Source of the DNA: Yersinia vastinensis
GTDB lineage: Bacteria; Pseudomonadota; Gammaproteobacteria; Enterobacterales; Enterobacteriaceae
Length of the DNA: 64,000 nt
Assembly (NCBI RefSeq): GCF_902726565.1
Contig: NZ_CACVAF010000014.1
Location: forward strand, 1 to 64,000
Direction: 5' to 3'
Every line of letters begins with the position of its first letter. Positions within the stretch are counted from its first letter, which is position 1. Shown in pieces: positions 1-9,453 of the stretch. Below the pieces are notes generated by a model. That model made no database searches, was not told the origin of the DNA, and saw only the letters and a program-made list of their open reading frames with translations. Both the position numbers and the translations under genes were made by a program.

Positions 1-575
1 ATTTTAATATCTTGCTGTAATTAAAAAAATATATATATTCCAACTTGAAATATACGTGCGGTAATTAAAAAAACGAAAAGCATAAATATGCATTTTTCTA
101 TTTTTCTTCATCTATTTTATTTTCTATTTTTCTTTAAAAAAGGTCGACTTTGGTTGCAGGATATTCAAAATAAGAGGACAATTACAATTATATGATTTAA
201 CAAAATGAAAACATAATGAATCAAAAAATAAAACATAATAAGAGTTTATACCGTAATTTAATTTCGTTCGTTTTTTCTCCTACCTAATCCGGTTGCTATT
301 CATCAGAATTGTATTTTACTGTTTTAATAACAAATATTTACTGCAGAGTAACGATTTTCTTTGCCGTATATGCTCCACTACCACCCTGTAGGCCCAGCGT
401 AAACAAGGCTTGCAGACGAGTGCCTATAAATGATACTGATTTATAACGTGGACGGCTGGCGGGAGGTCGAACCATAAGTTTTATCAACTATAGCCCCGTA
501 TTTAATGATTAAGTATTCTATTTAAGATGCTTGGCGACTTGCATTTTATGGGATGCTTTGAGGGATTTTTAGGGT
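1..575. other. AT-rich intergenic region before gltP
   Basis: I see no convincing coding sequence here. The first 300 bases are strongly AT-rich with many short A and T runs; bases 300-540 are more balanced. The last part must hold the gltP promoter and leader. A GA-rich stretch just before the gltP ATG (around 559-574) supplies a plausible ribosome binding site. No tRNA, repeat or clear hairpin was recognised. Confidence 0.5.
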
Positions 576-1889
576 ATGAAAAGTGTAAAAATAGGTCTGG
601 CCTGGCAAATTCTCATTGCGCTGGTATTAGGTATTTTAGTTGGTGCGATTTTACATAATCAAATTGAATCAAGAGAATGGTTAGTTAGTAATGTTTTAAG
701 TCCGGCGGGCGATATTTTCATCCGCTTAATTAAAATGATTGTTGTACCGATTGTTATTTCAACATTGATTGTCGGTATCGCGGGTGTCGGCGATGCCAAA
801 AAGCTAGGTCGAATCGGTCTGAAAACGATCATTTATTTCGAAGTCATTACCACTGTTGCCATCATTATCGGGATCACCTTGGCGAATGTGTTCCAGCCGG
901 GGCATGGCATCGATATGTCTGCATTGACTGTCGTCGATATCTCTCAGTACGAAAAAACCACTGAGCAAGTACAAAGTGGTAGCCACAGTCTGGTTAGCAC
1001 CATTTTGTCGCTGATTCCTGCCAACGTCTTTGCCTCAATGGCGAAAGGCGATATGTTACCGATTATCTTCTTCTCAGTATTATTTGGTTTAGGGCTGTCT
1101 TCATTGCCAAAAGAAACCAAAGAACCTTTATTGAATGTGTTTAAAGCTGTTTCTGAAAGCATGTTCAAAGTAACTCACATGATTATGCGTTATGCCCCTA
1201 TCGGGGTGTTTGGCTTGATCTCGGTGACCGTGGCCAATTTTGGTTTTGCTTCCCTTATTCCACTCGCCAAGCTAGTTATTCTGGTTTACGCCGCGATTAT
1301 TTTCTTTGCCTTAGTGGTTATGGGGATTGTGGCAAGATTATGTAACTTGCGTATTTGGATATTGATTAGAATCCTCAAAGATGAGCTGATCCTGGCGTAT
1401 TCTACCGCCAGTTCTGAAACGGTATTGCCACGAATCATTGAAAAAATGGAAGCTTATGGTGCGCCTAAAGCGATTACCAGCTTTGTAGTGCCGACAGGCT
1501 ATTCATTTAATCTTGATGGCTCGACACTATATCAAAGTATTGCGGCCATATTTATTGCCCAGCTATACGGTATTGAACTGTCCATTGGGCAAGAGATTAT
1601 TTTGGTGCTGACCTTAATGGTTACGTCGAAAGGCATTGCCGGTGTTCCAGGTGTTTCTTTTGTCGTCTTGTTGGCCACATTAGGCAGTGTGGGTATTCCG
1701 CTGGAAGGTTTGGCCTTTATTGCGGGGGTTGACCGTATTTTAGATATGGCGCGTACTGCACTGAATGTGGTGGGAAATGCATTGGCGGTATTAGTTATCG
1801 CCAAATGGGAACACCAATTTGATCATAAAAAAGCCAAGGCATATGAGAAAGCGTTGTTTGCACCGAAGCAGACCCCCCTTCAAAACTAA
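576..1889 (+). CDS. gltP: Proton/glutamate-aspartate symporter GltP
   Basis: This 437-residue inner-membrane protein belongs to the dicarboxylate/amino acid:cation symporter (DAACS) family and should import glutamate and aspartate with protons. It is hydrophobic throughout. It carries the serine-rich re-entrant loop motif (STASSETVLPR, about residue 282) and the substrate-binding loop GYSFNLDGSTLY (about residue 308), both typical of GltP. Length matches E. coli GltP (437). The ATG follows a GGG-rich ribosome binding site. It is transcribed alone and ends at a strong hairpin at 1912-1946. It lies just outside the T3SS block and looks like core genome. Confidence 0.93.
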   Translation: MKSVKIGLAWQILIALVLGILVGAILHNQIESREWLVSNVLSPAGDIFIRLIKMIVVPIVISTLIVGIAGVGDAKKLGRIGLKTIIYFEVITTVAIIIGITLANVFQPGHGIDMSALTVVDISQYEKTTEQVQSGSHSLVSTILSLIPANVFASMAKGDMLPIIFFSVLFGLGLSSLPKETKEPLLNVFKAVSESMFKVTHMIMRYAPIGVFGLISVTVANFGFASLIPLAKLVILVYAAIIFFALVVMGIVARLCNLRIWILIRILKDELILAYSTASSETVLPRIIEKMEAYGAPKAITSFVVPTGYSFNLDGSTLYQSIAAIFIAQLYGIELSIGQEIILVLTLMVTSKGIAGVPGVSFVVLLATLGSVGIPLEGLAFIAGVDRILDMARTALNVVGNALAVLVIAKWEHQFDHKKAKAYEKALFAPKQTPLQN

Positions 1890-1911
1890 CTATTAAGTAA
1901 TTTATCCATCA

Positions 1912-1946
1912 AAACCCTCTGTTAGAGTGATACTAACAGAGGGTTT
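1912..1946. terminator. Intrinsic terminator after gltP
   Basis: A perfect 14-base inverted repeat (AAACCCTCTGTTAG at 1912-1925 and its complement at 1933-1946) encloses a 7-base loop. T residues follow on the plus strand and A residues precede it. It can therefore stop gltP and also transcripts coming leftward from the response regulator at 1998. Confidence 0.88.
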
Positions 1947-1997
1947 CTGTTTATAACTGCCATAAGCAATAAGCGTGAAGATAACTCATAGAGGTTA

Positions 1998-2627
1998 TTA
2001 ATTTAAGCCCAAGCGATATGACCAGTGGATAAGTTCGGCGACTTTATGCACATCCAGTTTTTTCATCATATTAAGACGATGCGTTTCAACCGTTTTTTGG
2101 CTGATCGACAACTGATCGGCAATAATGCGGTTACAAGAACCTTCAGTAATGAGTTTAAGAATCTGCCGCTCGCGTGGTGTTAGAACGGGTTGGTTAGCAT
2201 CAGTACTTTGAGCCAATTTATTCAGTAGCGCGCTATTAAGAGCAGGATCAATATAGCGTTTACCCGCGGCGACAGTTTGAATCGCAGCCATTAGAATCTG
2301 CTGCGGGCTTTTCTTTAGTACATAACCCAGAGCACCATTATTTAATGTTCTGCTGGCATAGTGTTCTTCATGACGAGCAGTCAGTGCCAGAATTTTCATG
2401 GTCGGCCAGCGACGAAGAAGCTGAATAATCACATCCAGACCATCCATCCCCGGCAACCCTAAATCGACAATGACAATATCTGGCTCAGTTTGGCGACATA
2501 AGTTATAGACATCCAATCCATTCTCCGCCTGACCTACAATTTGATAACGCGGATAGGTAATAAGCATATTTTTTATGCCATTAATAATCAGCTCATGATC
2601 GTCAACAATCAATAATTTTGTATTCAT
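1998..2627 (-). CDS. ssrB: SsrB-like response regulator of the T3SS
   Basis: A 209-residue NarL/LuxR-family response regulator. The N-terminal receiver begins MNTKLLIVDDHELI and has the phospho-acceptor aspartate in DIVIVDLGLPGMDG (about residue 57). The C-terminal LuxR helix-turn-helix runs from LTPRERQILKLI to about residue 205. The start at 2627 is preferred over an upstream ATG at 2693 because AAGGA sits just before it and the receiver core starts immediately. It lies 37 bases after the hybrid sensor kinase gene, on the same strand, next to a SPI-2-like T3SS. That position suggests it activates the divergent ssa/sse genes as SsrB does in Salmonella. Regulation is inferred; orthology with SsrB is by position and domain layout. 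Confidence 0.85.
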   Translation of the reverse strand: MNTKLLIVDDHELIINGIKNMLITYPRYQIVGQAENGLDVYNLCRQTEPDIVIVDLGLPGMDGLDVIIQLLRRWPTMKILALTARHEEHYASRTLNNGALGYVLKKSPQQILMAAIQTVAAGKRYIDPALNSALLNKLAQSTDANQPVLTPRERQILKLITEGSCNRIIADQLSISQKTVETHRLNMMKKLDVHKVAELIHWSYRLGLN

Positions 2628-2664
2628 AAAGTTATTCCTTTTACCTGATGATTTAAATAGATTT

Positions 2665-5460
2665 TCATGGACTCCATGGTTTAAATAACCCATGGGTTAT
2701 CTCGTCTAGGCGAGTGATATCTTGCTGTGTAATAGTTTTCTGAGCCTTGATGGCTATTTCCAGTTGGATAACGGCGTCTTGCAATGCAATCAGCCCTGCT
2801 TGTCCAGCGCACCCTTTCAGTGTGTGGAGATGGTCTGATAACGTGGGGATATGAGTCAGAGAGTCTCTAGCTTGTTGCAGTAGCACGTGGAGTGATTGTG
2901 ATATTTTAAGGCGCAGTGAATCGTCACCTAGATCCCATATTGGTTTGGGCATCGATATTTGAGGGATGAGATTAATCCCACGTTCGAGTTGAAATTGTGC
3001 CGCCAGATCGAGGACTTCAGCCAGTTGACTGAATGTCACGGGTTTGGAGAGATGGTGATTCATTCCCGCTTGATGCGCTTTTATTTTTTCATCTGGACCC
3101 GCATTTGCACTTAGCGCCGTTATCATGCAGCGATTATCCAGATTAAGGGCATCATTGCGCCAATATCGACTTGTTGTTAGACCATCGATACCCGGCATCC
3201 GAATATCCATCAAGACCAGATCAAAACACTGCGTCTGCCCAATATTCAGCGCTATTTGACCACTTTCGGCCAATGTGACCTGATGACCTAACTCCCGCAA
3301 CATCATGCCAGTAATATCACGATTAGTTTCTGCGTCGTCGACCAATAATATGGACATCTGCCAGGGTTGTAGCGGGAGGTGTTGTTTTATCTCTTGTTGA
3401 TACGGGGCAGATTGCTCCTGAGCACCCAAATACTTTTTCACCTTGGTATATAAACGACCCGGTAGATAACATAATTCTTTATCAGCTAAAAGTGTCTGCC
3501 GCCTATCTAACGATTCATTATTCGGCGGTCGGCAGGTTATGCCCCAGGCAGATAATTGAATATGTAAAGGCCATGGTGCAACACATTCACCTTGAAAAGG
3601 TTTTGTCGGTGCTCCCCCAGTAAATGGCAAAATTAATGTGAAACTGCTGCCGTAATTTAGTTTGCTGCACAGGGTAATCGCTCCGCCCATCATTCTTGCC
3701 AGATTATCTGCAATCGTGAGCCCCAAACCGGTGCCTTGTCCGTTGTGACAGGTCTGGACAAAGGGGCTGAATATTTCTTGTTGGTGCTGTAAATCAATGC
3801 CACAGCCGGTATCTTCAACAGTAAAGTTGAGTTGCTTGTCTTTCTGCTCAACATTAAGGCGAATGTGCCCCTGTTGCGTAAACTTAACGGCATTGCCTAA
3901 GAGATTAATTAATATCTGTTTGAGTCGCTGGCTATCCAGTTCAAGTTCCAGTGGTACGTCTGCACTGACATAAGTCGTCAGAATAATGGGCTTATTCAAA
4001 ACCTGACTGTGGATAGTTAGCATGGCCTGATCCAATAAAGGTAATAGGGCCGTTTTCTCTTGAGCTAATTCTAATTGGCCTGATTCAATGCGCGAGAAAT
4101 CCAAAAGATTATTGATTATTGCCAGTAAAGAACACGAGCATTGGTGGGCGGTGTCAGCTAGTCGGCTTTGTTTAGATGTTAACGGGGTATTTTGTAATAA
4201 CTCGATGGCCCCCAGAGCACCATTCAGTGGAGTACGAATTTCATGACTTATTGTTGTCAGATGCTCACTTTTGCGATGATTTGCCTGTTCAGCAGCTTGT
4301 TTTGACTGTGCCAACGCCAGTGTGCGTTCTTTTACTTTCATTTCCAGTGTGTCGTACTGTTCATTCAACTTGTCTAGTAAGTTATTGTAAGCACGAGCAA
4401 TATGCCCTAACTCATCCATGCGTTTAACTGGCAAACGTGGATCCATGGCCTTCGGACCGGTAGCACCAATAATATTGACGAAATTCCATAAGGGAATGGC
4501 CAGGTAATAACGCAGTAATAGAGAAAGTATGAGGGTGAGTAACAGTAAAATAGCCAGAGCAAAGGGAAGTTGATGCAATGCGGGCTTTGCTGCTTCCCAA
4601 GCAAAACCGACTCGTGGATAAATAACTAATTGTTGCCAACCGGGGCCTTTTAGCTGGGTTCTCAGCACCAGATAATCGGGCGTTTGTTGCCAACCATCAT
4701 GTAACTCACTATTTTTAAGTTGTTTGAGAATTTCGTATAGCTGACTCGACGGTATATTGGGGGGGGAAAGTGGTAGTAGCTCACCATATTTATCCAGCCA
4801 TAAATTAATATCTCTTTGTTCTATTGGTCGATTATCTGTAACCAGTTCATTTAGTTTTAATGAGAACCCCGCTAATGAGCCAGATTGGTCGCATGCAGCT
4901 ACAGAGACATGCCAGCCACTTTGTGGTGTATATGTAGGCATGCCCCAAAAAAAATTATTGTGAGTTGGGAATATAGGGAGTGAAAGTAATTCTTTCCGAC
5001 GCTGTTTCAAATATTCATTAGAGGTTTCTTGTGGTTTGAAAATAGTAATACCTTCTTTTTCATTAATTGTAAAACTATCAAGGTAATAGGTTTGACCTGA
5101 AGTGCCATAAGCTTGTGTTATTCGAAGGTCATGCTTGGATTGTGGTGTATGACAACTTGCTGAGTTAACAAGAATATTGCTATTCATATTATTTTGGAAT
5201 GGCATGGGTAATTGCCAATTAGCGAGATAATTTACCTGATGGTTGATCAGTGTCGTTGCATCTCGTTCTGCGCCTTCAAATTGATAATTACTTAAATCTG
5301 CACGTAATGATGCCATAAGTGTTAATTCATTCACTAATCGCTGACGTGTATCTTCATATGAAAAGAACGCGCTTGTTGCAATTGAAATTAGCCAAATGGC
5401 CATCAATGTTATGCCTAATAATAATGTCAATCGAGTGACGAGAGATGATGATTTTTCCAT
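2665..5460 (-). CDS. ssrA: SsrA-like hybrid sensor histidine kinase
   Basis: A 931-residue hybrid kinase. A first membrane segment lies at about residues 10-32 and a second at about 300-317, enclosing a periplasmic sensor region. HAMP follows (to about 380), then the dimerisation domain with SHEIRTPLNG (phospho-histidine near 405), the ATPase domain with N and G boxes (LINLLGNAVKF, VEDTGCGID, GTGLGLTIADN), a receiver with LVLMDIRMPG, and a C-terminal Hpt domain with HTLKGCAGQAG. This is the layout of Salmonella SsrA. A poorly conserved segment between ATPase and receiver may be a decayed receiver. The start at 5460 follows AGGTG; an ATG at 5469 is possible. It is divergent from ssaB and cotranscribed with the response regulator. 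Confidence 0.86.
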   Translation of the reverse strand: MEKSSSLVTRLTLLLGITLMAIWLISIATSAFFSYEDTRQRLVNELTLMASLRADLSNYQFEGAERDATTLINHQVNYLANWQLPMPFQNNMNSNILVNSASCHTPQSKHDLRITQAYGTSGQTYYLDSFTINEKEGITIFKPQETSNEYLKQRRKELLSLPIFPTHNNFFWGMPTYTPQSGWHVSVAACDQSGSLAGFSLKLNELVTDNRPIEQRDINLWLDKYGELLPLSPPNIPSSQLYEILKQLKNSELHDGWQQTPDYLVLRTQLKGPGWQQLVIYPRVGFAWEAAKPALHQLPFALAILLLLTLILSLLLRYYLAIPLWNFVNIIGATGPKAMDPRLPVKRMDELGHIARAYNNLLDKLNEQYDTLEMKVKERTLALAQSKQAAEQANHRKSEHLTTISHEIRTPLNGALGAIELLQNTPLTSKQSRLADTAHQCSCSLLAIINNLLDFSRIESGQLELAQEKTALLPLLDQAMLTIHSQVLNKPIILTTYVSADVPLELELDSQRLKQILINLLGNAVKFTQQGHIRLNVEQKDKQLNFTVEDTGCGIDLQHQQEIFSPFVQTCHNGQGTGLGLTIADNLARMMGGAITLCSKLNYGSSFTLILPFTGGAPTKPFQGECVAPWPLHIQLSAWGITCRPPNNESLDRRQTLLADKELCYLPGRLYTKVKKYLGAQEQSAPYQQEIKQHLPLQPWQMSILLVDDAETNRDITGMMLRELGHQVTLAESGQIALNIGQTQCFDLVLMDIRMPGIDGLTTSRYWRNDALNLDNRCMITALSANAGPDEKIKAHQAGMNHHLSKPVTFSQLAEVLDLAAQFQLERGINLIPQISMPKPIWDLGDDSLRLKISQSLHVLLQQARDSLTHIPTLSDHLHTLKGCAGQAGLIALQDAVIQLEIAIKAQKTITQQDITRLDEITHGLFKPWSP

Positions 5461-5648
5461 AATGGTCACCTGACTGTTTTTTTTAGTACGCCACAGTTAA
5501 AAATTGATATCAACAATTACACTGATTTGATTGCTACTCGTTTTAGATTCATTTAATTCTCAAAAAGGGATAAATCAGGTTTTGGCCTTATAACAAATAT
5601 TTAAGTACGGATGATAATGAGAATGTGGTATTGCAGGAGTCACCGCCG
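5461..5648. promoter_or_regulatory. Divergent control region between ssrA and ssaB
   Basis: This 188-base AT-rich stretch separates the minus-strand regulatory genes from the plus-strand apparatus operon and must contain both promoters. A good ribosome binding site (GCAGGAG) stands before the ssaB ATG at 5649. I could not assign -10/-35 boxes or SsrB sites with confidence. Confidence 0.6.
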
Positions 5649-6092
5649 ATGTTAGATATATTAAAAATGCAGCCTTTAATCAGAGACCTTGATTTTTCAG
5701 ATAAAAATATTATGCGTTTTACTTTAAATGGCGTCCCCGCCAAAGCGATGGATTATTCGCATTCTATTTGTATCGGGCTTGTTTTTATGGAGAAAAAAAT
5801 GATATCCGATGCTGTTATTCGCTATATCACTCTCATGCTGGTGGCACTTGAAGATACGCAGGATTTTGCTTTACAGCTTACTGATAATTATTGGTGGCTT
5901 TGGTGTCGATTTACTACCAATGACAGAGAGACTCTTGACGATGCGCGTCAAAATTTATCAATAAAATTAGAACAAACTTATGCAGTGACTCAACATTTTA
6001 ATTCATTGGCAACGACCCTCGGCTCCGTCAAAACAAGCGTCTTAGGTGAGAATAGGAAGAACATCAACAAGGTTGCCTTATGGGAAAAATAA
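5649..6092 (+). CDS. ssaB: SsaB/SpiC-like T3SS gatekeeper partner
   Basis: A 147-residue protein in the position of ssaB, first gene of the apparatus operon and directly before the secretin. It resembles my recollection of Salmonella SsaB (SpiC) along much of its length: MLxxLKxxPLIxD at the start, a glycine-x-proline-alanine segment near residue 30, and a LQLTD...TT segment near residue 85. EPEC SepD is the related LEE protein. In Salmonella, SsaB works with SsaL and SsaM in the cytoplasm to order secretion of translocators before effectors; both partners are present downstream. The start at 5649 follows AGGAG at good spacing; an upstream ATG at 5625 has no better signal. The end overlaps the secretin start by 13 bases. 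Confidence 0.75.
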   Translation: MLDILKMQPLIRDLDFSDKNIMRFTLNGVPAKAMDYSHSICIGLVFMEKKMISDAVIRYITLMLVALEDTQDFALQLTDNYWWLWCRFTTNDRETLDDARQNLSIKLEQTYAVTQHFNSLATTLGSVKTSVLGENRKNINKVALWEK

Positions 6093-7561
6093 CCTGTTTA
6101 ATGTTGTTGATTTTTATGCCACTGGCCTACGGACATACTATTCCGTGGCAAGGTGAACCTTTCTTTCTTTATAGCCGTGGTATTACGGTTGCCAGCTTAT
6201 TAAAAGATTTGGGCGCGAACTATGGCATCTCAGTGGTTGTCAGCCCTGATATAAATGAAAAATTCAGTGGAAAAATTGTTGATAAAACACCAGAGCAAAT
6301 ATTGTCTGAGTTAGCGGGGTTATACAATATTACGTGGTACTACGATGGCGAGATACTTTATTTCTATAAAACTCAATCGATCAGAAAAGAGTTTATATCA
6401 CCTAATGGGTTATCGACGACCACGTTAATCAATTATCTGCAGCATAGTGGTGTATTTGCAGGTAAAAATTGTGCAGTAAAAGCGATTTCTCGCTTGGGTA
6501 CGATTGAAGTTACTGGTGTTCCTATTTGTATTGACCGGGTGACGACACTGAGCAAAATGTTGTCTTCTCAAGTGCGTCAGCAAGGCCAAAATAAAGAAAC
6601 AGTCAAAGTCTTCCAGCTAAAATATGCTTCAGCAGCCGACTCGAGTTATCAGTATCGCGATCAACTCGTCACTCTTCCAGGGTTGGTGAGCGTATTACGC
6701 GAGATGAGTGCGGGGAATAATTTACCTTTGGCTAGCGGAAAAGATCAGGGAGATATTCCTGCTAATACACCGCTTTTCTCTGCTGATCCTCGGCAAAACG
6801 CCGTTATTATTCGTGATCGCCAAGTTAATATGCCGCTCTATGGCAGTTTGATTGCACAATTGGATCAGCGTCCAGTCCAAATAGAAATTTCAGTCACTAT
6901 TATTGATGTTGACGCGGGGGATATTAGCCAACTTGGTATCGATTGGTCTGCCTCCACGTCGATTGGTGGGGCGGGGATCTCATTTAACAGTGGGCCGACT
7001 AAAAATAATACCGATGGATTCTCCACAGTGATTGGCGATACCGGGAACTTTATGGTTCGTCTGAGTGCATTACAGAAGAACTCAAGAGCTAGGGTATTAT
7101 CTCGTCCTTCAGTCGTGACCTTGAATAATATTCAAGCGGTGTTAGATAAAAATGTCACATTTTATACAAAGCTGGAAGGCGACAAGGTCGCTAAGTTGGA
7201 GTCAGTTACATCGGGTTCGCTATTGCGAGTCACCCCACGGATGATCAATGCAAATGGTGTAAAAGAAGTCCTACTAAACCTTAATATTCAGGATGGTCAG
7301 CAACAGGCTCCGATCAGTAGCAGTGAACCTTTACCCGAAATACAGAATTCAGATATTTCGACCCAAGCGACACTGCGTGTTGGGCAGAGTTTACTGTTAG
7401 GTGGCTTCATTCAAGATAAACAAATGGAATCACAAAATAAAATTCCATTATTAGGTGATATTCCTTTATTAGGTGGATTGTTTCGCAGTACCAATAAGCA
7501 ATCTCACAGTGTTGTCCGGCTGTTTTTAATCAAAGCTGTACCGGTTAACATGGGGGAATAA
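6080..7561 (+). CDS. ssaC: T3SS outer-membrane secretin SsaC (SctC)
   Basis: A 493-residue secretin forming the outer-membrane ring. A short signal peptide (hydrophobic to about residue 18) is followed by N0/N1 domains and an N3-like domain (about 165-270). The secretin core (about 275-485) contains ARVLSRPSVVTLNN and LLLGGFIQDK, and ends with the signature IPLLGDIPLLGGLF. Length is close to Salmonella SsaC (about 497). It overlaps ssaB and is followed after one base by ssaD, so the three genes form one transcript. No separate pilotin gene is seen nearby. Confidence 0.93.
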   Translation: MGKITCLMLLIFMPLAYGHTIPWQGEPFFLYSRGITVASLLKDLGANYGISVVVSPDINEKFSGKIVDKTPEQILSELAGLYNITWYYDGEILYFYKTQSIRKEFISPNGLSTTTLINYLQHSGVFAGKNCAVKAISRLGTIEVTGVPICIDRVTTLSKMLSSQVRQQGQNKETVKVFQLKYASAADSSYQYRDQLVTLPGLVSVLREMSAGNNLPLASGKDQGDIPANTPLFSADPRQNAVIIRDRQVNMPLYGSLIAQLDQRPVQIEISVTIIDVDAGDISQLGIDWSASTSIGGAGISFNSGPTKNNTDGFSTVIGDTGNFMVRLSALQKNSRARVLSRPSVVTLNNIQAVLDKNVTFYTKLEGDKVAKLESVTSGSLLRVTPRMINANGVKEVLLNLNIQDGQQQAPISSSEPLPEIQNSDISTQATLRVGQSLLLGGFIQDKQMESQNKIPLLGDIPLLGGLFRSTNKQSHSVVRLFLIKAVPVNMGE

Positions 7562-7562
7562 T

Positions 7563-8768
7563 ATGGCAACAGGATTCAAACTTCGTTTGCTAAATGGCGA
7601 ACTGAATGGGCGTGAATTGAGCTTGTCAGAGGGGGAGTTCACACTTGGGGAGCAGGGATGTGATGTGCTGTTGTCTCTACCTCAGGGGCAAATATTGACC
7701 TTGGTCATCGGTGAAAATCAAATAACATTGCGGGTGTCAGGGACGGTCTGGGTTAATGGCTTTCGATATGATGTGCAGCAGTCGATCCCTTTGCGCCAGG
7801 TGATTGAAGCCGCGGGATTAGCATTAGTTCTTGGCGAAGAAAAAGATGTGTTGAGTGACATAAAAATACCACCTCGCTCAGGTACACGTTTATTGCTATG
7901 GTTGTCAATGGTGACATTTGCACTCTTGTTACTATTATTTATGTCGATATTTTGGTTCACACAACAATCTAACCGATTATTTTCTTACCTTCCCCCCGAT
8001 ATTCCAACGCAATTATCAGCGCAACTGAAGCAACCCGCTTTAGCTGGTGTAAAAGTCAATTGGACAACAGACGGTGGTGTGACTTTGAGTGGTCACTGTG
8101 CTTCATCATCAACAGTGATTGAGCTACAAAACTTTCTGGCTCGCAATCAGATTGTATTTCGCAATAAGTTAGTTTGTGATGATCATCTCGCGGCCAGTGT
8201 CAGTGATGTCTTGCACCAGTATGGTTATCAAGATATTGAGGTTCGTGCAGGAAAGACCTCAGGAAATGTCATTCTCTATGGTGACATTGAGATGGGCAAA
8301 CAGTGGTTAAATGTTCAAGATGCGCTGGCAGCGGTGGCTGGATTAAAGGGGTGGTCGGTGGTTAATTCCCATAATGGGCAAGTCCCGCGCTTGGTTGAAA
8401 AGTTAAGAGTGCTCGGATTATTAGGCTATCTGAGCATGACACAAAATCAAAAAGAGATTGTGATAAGTGGTCTGTTATCACCGGAACAGCAGCAGCAATT
8501 GCGGCAGATGTTAGCCCAGCAGCACTCTAATGAACTGCCTGTGAGGTATCAAAATATCCCGGCCTCAGATCAAACAGCTCAACTTCTTCCTGCTGCCATC
8601 GTGAGTTATGGCGGAAATAGCCATGCAAAATTTATCCAACTGGCTAATGGTGTTCGCTTACAACAAGGGTTTGTGTTGGATAATGGTTATAAAGTTATTG
8701 ATATATCAGAGCAAGGCCTTTCACTATTCAAAGCGAACAACTTGATACAAATACCCATGAATTTTTAA
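7563..8768 (+). CDS. ssaD: T3SS inner-membrane ring protein SsaD (SctD)
   Basis: A 401-residue SctD-family protein. The cytoplasmic N-terminus (about 1-95) has an FHA-like beta-rich pattern. One membrane helix follows at about residues 114-137, then a periplasmic part with repeated ring-building modules. It forms the outer layer of the inner-membrane ring and meets SsaC and SsaJ. The ATG comes one base after the ssaC stop, which implies translational coupling. Length agrees with Salmonella SsaD (about 403). Confidence 0.88.
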   Translation: MATGFKLRLLNGELNGRELSLSEGEFTLGEQGCDVLLSLPQGQILTLVIGENQITLRVSGTVWVNGFRYDVQQSIPLRQVIEAAGLALVLGEEKDVLSDIKIPPRSGTRLLLWLSMVTFALLLLLFMSIFWFTQQSNRLFSYLPPDIPTQLSAQLKQPALAGVKVNWTTDGGVTLSGHCASSSTVIELQNFLARNQIVFRNKLVCDDHLAASVSDVLHQYGYQDIEVRAGKTSGNVILYGDIEMGKQWLNVQDALAAVAGLKGWSVVNSHNGQVPRLVEKLRVLGLLGYLSMTQNQKEIVISGLLSPEQQQQLRQMLAQQHSNELPVRYQNIPASDQTAQLLPAAIVSYGGNSHAKFIQLANGVRLQQGFVLDNGYKVIDISEQGLSLFKANNLIQIPMNF

Positions 8769-8784
8769 TAAAAAGGACTAATTT

Positions 8785-9000
8785 ATGCGGCATATTACAG
8801 GATTGGAAGATAGTATTAAAAATAACGCTGCATCAATTCAGGATAGGAAAGCGTTACTCAGAAAGGAAAGATTATTAATTTCACATCAATTGTCTCTACT
8901 GCAAACACCGGATAATTACAGATATCTTAATGACATGATGCTGGCATTGAAGAGTGCGGAGAAAATAATAGAGATATTAGGTATTCGTTATGGAAATTAA
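8785..9000 (+). CDS. ssaE: Small T3SS protein SsaE
   Basis: A 71-residue, charged, helical protein in the place of ssaE, 16 bases after ssaD and before the sseA gap. It lacks a signal peptide or membrane segment. The YscE-type small proteins, to which SsaE is compared, act as needle-subunit chaperones together with a YscG-like partner (here perhaps ssaH). Assignment rests on position and size; sequence alone is weak. AAAAAGGA precedes the ATG. A 110-base AT-rich gap follows, as in SPI-2, where sseA has its own promoter. Confidence 0.65.
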   Translation: MRHITGLEDSIKNNAASIQDRKALLRKERLLISHQLSLLQTPDNYRYLNDMMLALKSAEKIIEILGIRYGN

Positions 9001-9110
9001 ATATGTTTTTATGTCCATTTTTTAAAACAATCGTGTAAATACAAAAGACAGATAATAATTAATAATTCAAAATTAATTTAAAGGCTCATAAATAGATAAG
9101 GAGTTGCTAT

Positions 9111-9404
9111 ATGAATGACAATGATCCTATTCAATTAATATTAGGTGATTTGCAATGGCGATATCGAAAATTGCAGTCTGATCTGGATAAACTTAACGAT
9201 TTTCAAAAGCATATCGAGTTGCTTAAAGAGCGAGCAAATCAGGATGACAAAGCAAGAGAGGCTTTGTCACGACTAGATGCCGCCTTTCCAAATGGCTTTA
9301 AACAAGAAAAAGCCAAATTAATGGTCTGTATTTCACAGATGAAAATACAGTTTAAACAAATGGAAACACAACTTATAAATATTAATGTTACAGAGAGTAA
9401 CTAG
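9111..9404 (+). CDS. sseA: SseA-like translocator chaperone
   Basis: A 97-residue, highly charged, helical protein with heptad-like spacing (about residues 10-95), consistent with the coiled-coil chaperone SseA. In Salmonella it binds the translocators SseB and SseD in the cytoplasm before secretion. It sits directly before sseB. AAGGAG precedes the ATG. The 110-base AT-rich gap upstream probably holds a promoter for the sse genes. Confidence 0.7.
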   Translation: MNDNDPIQLILGDLQWRYRKLQSDLDKLNDFQKHIELLKERANQDDKAREALSRLDAAFPNGFKQEKAKLMVCISQMKIQFKQMETQLININVTESN

Positions 9405-9453
9405 TTACATTCTTCCTTAAAGTTCATTTCGCCAGAAATGTAGGAGTATTTAT

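Noticed and set aside
4176..4963. Plus-strand reading frames inside the sensor kinase gene
   Set aside because: They are shadows of the minus-strand gene, without ribosome binding sites or recognisable domains.
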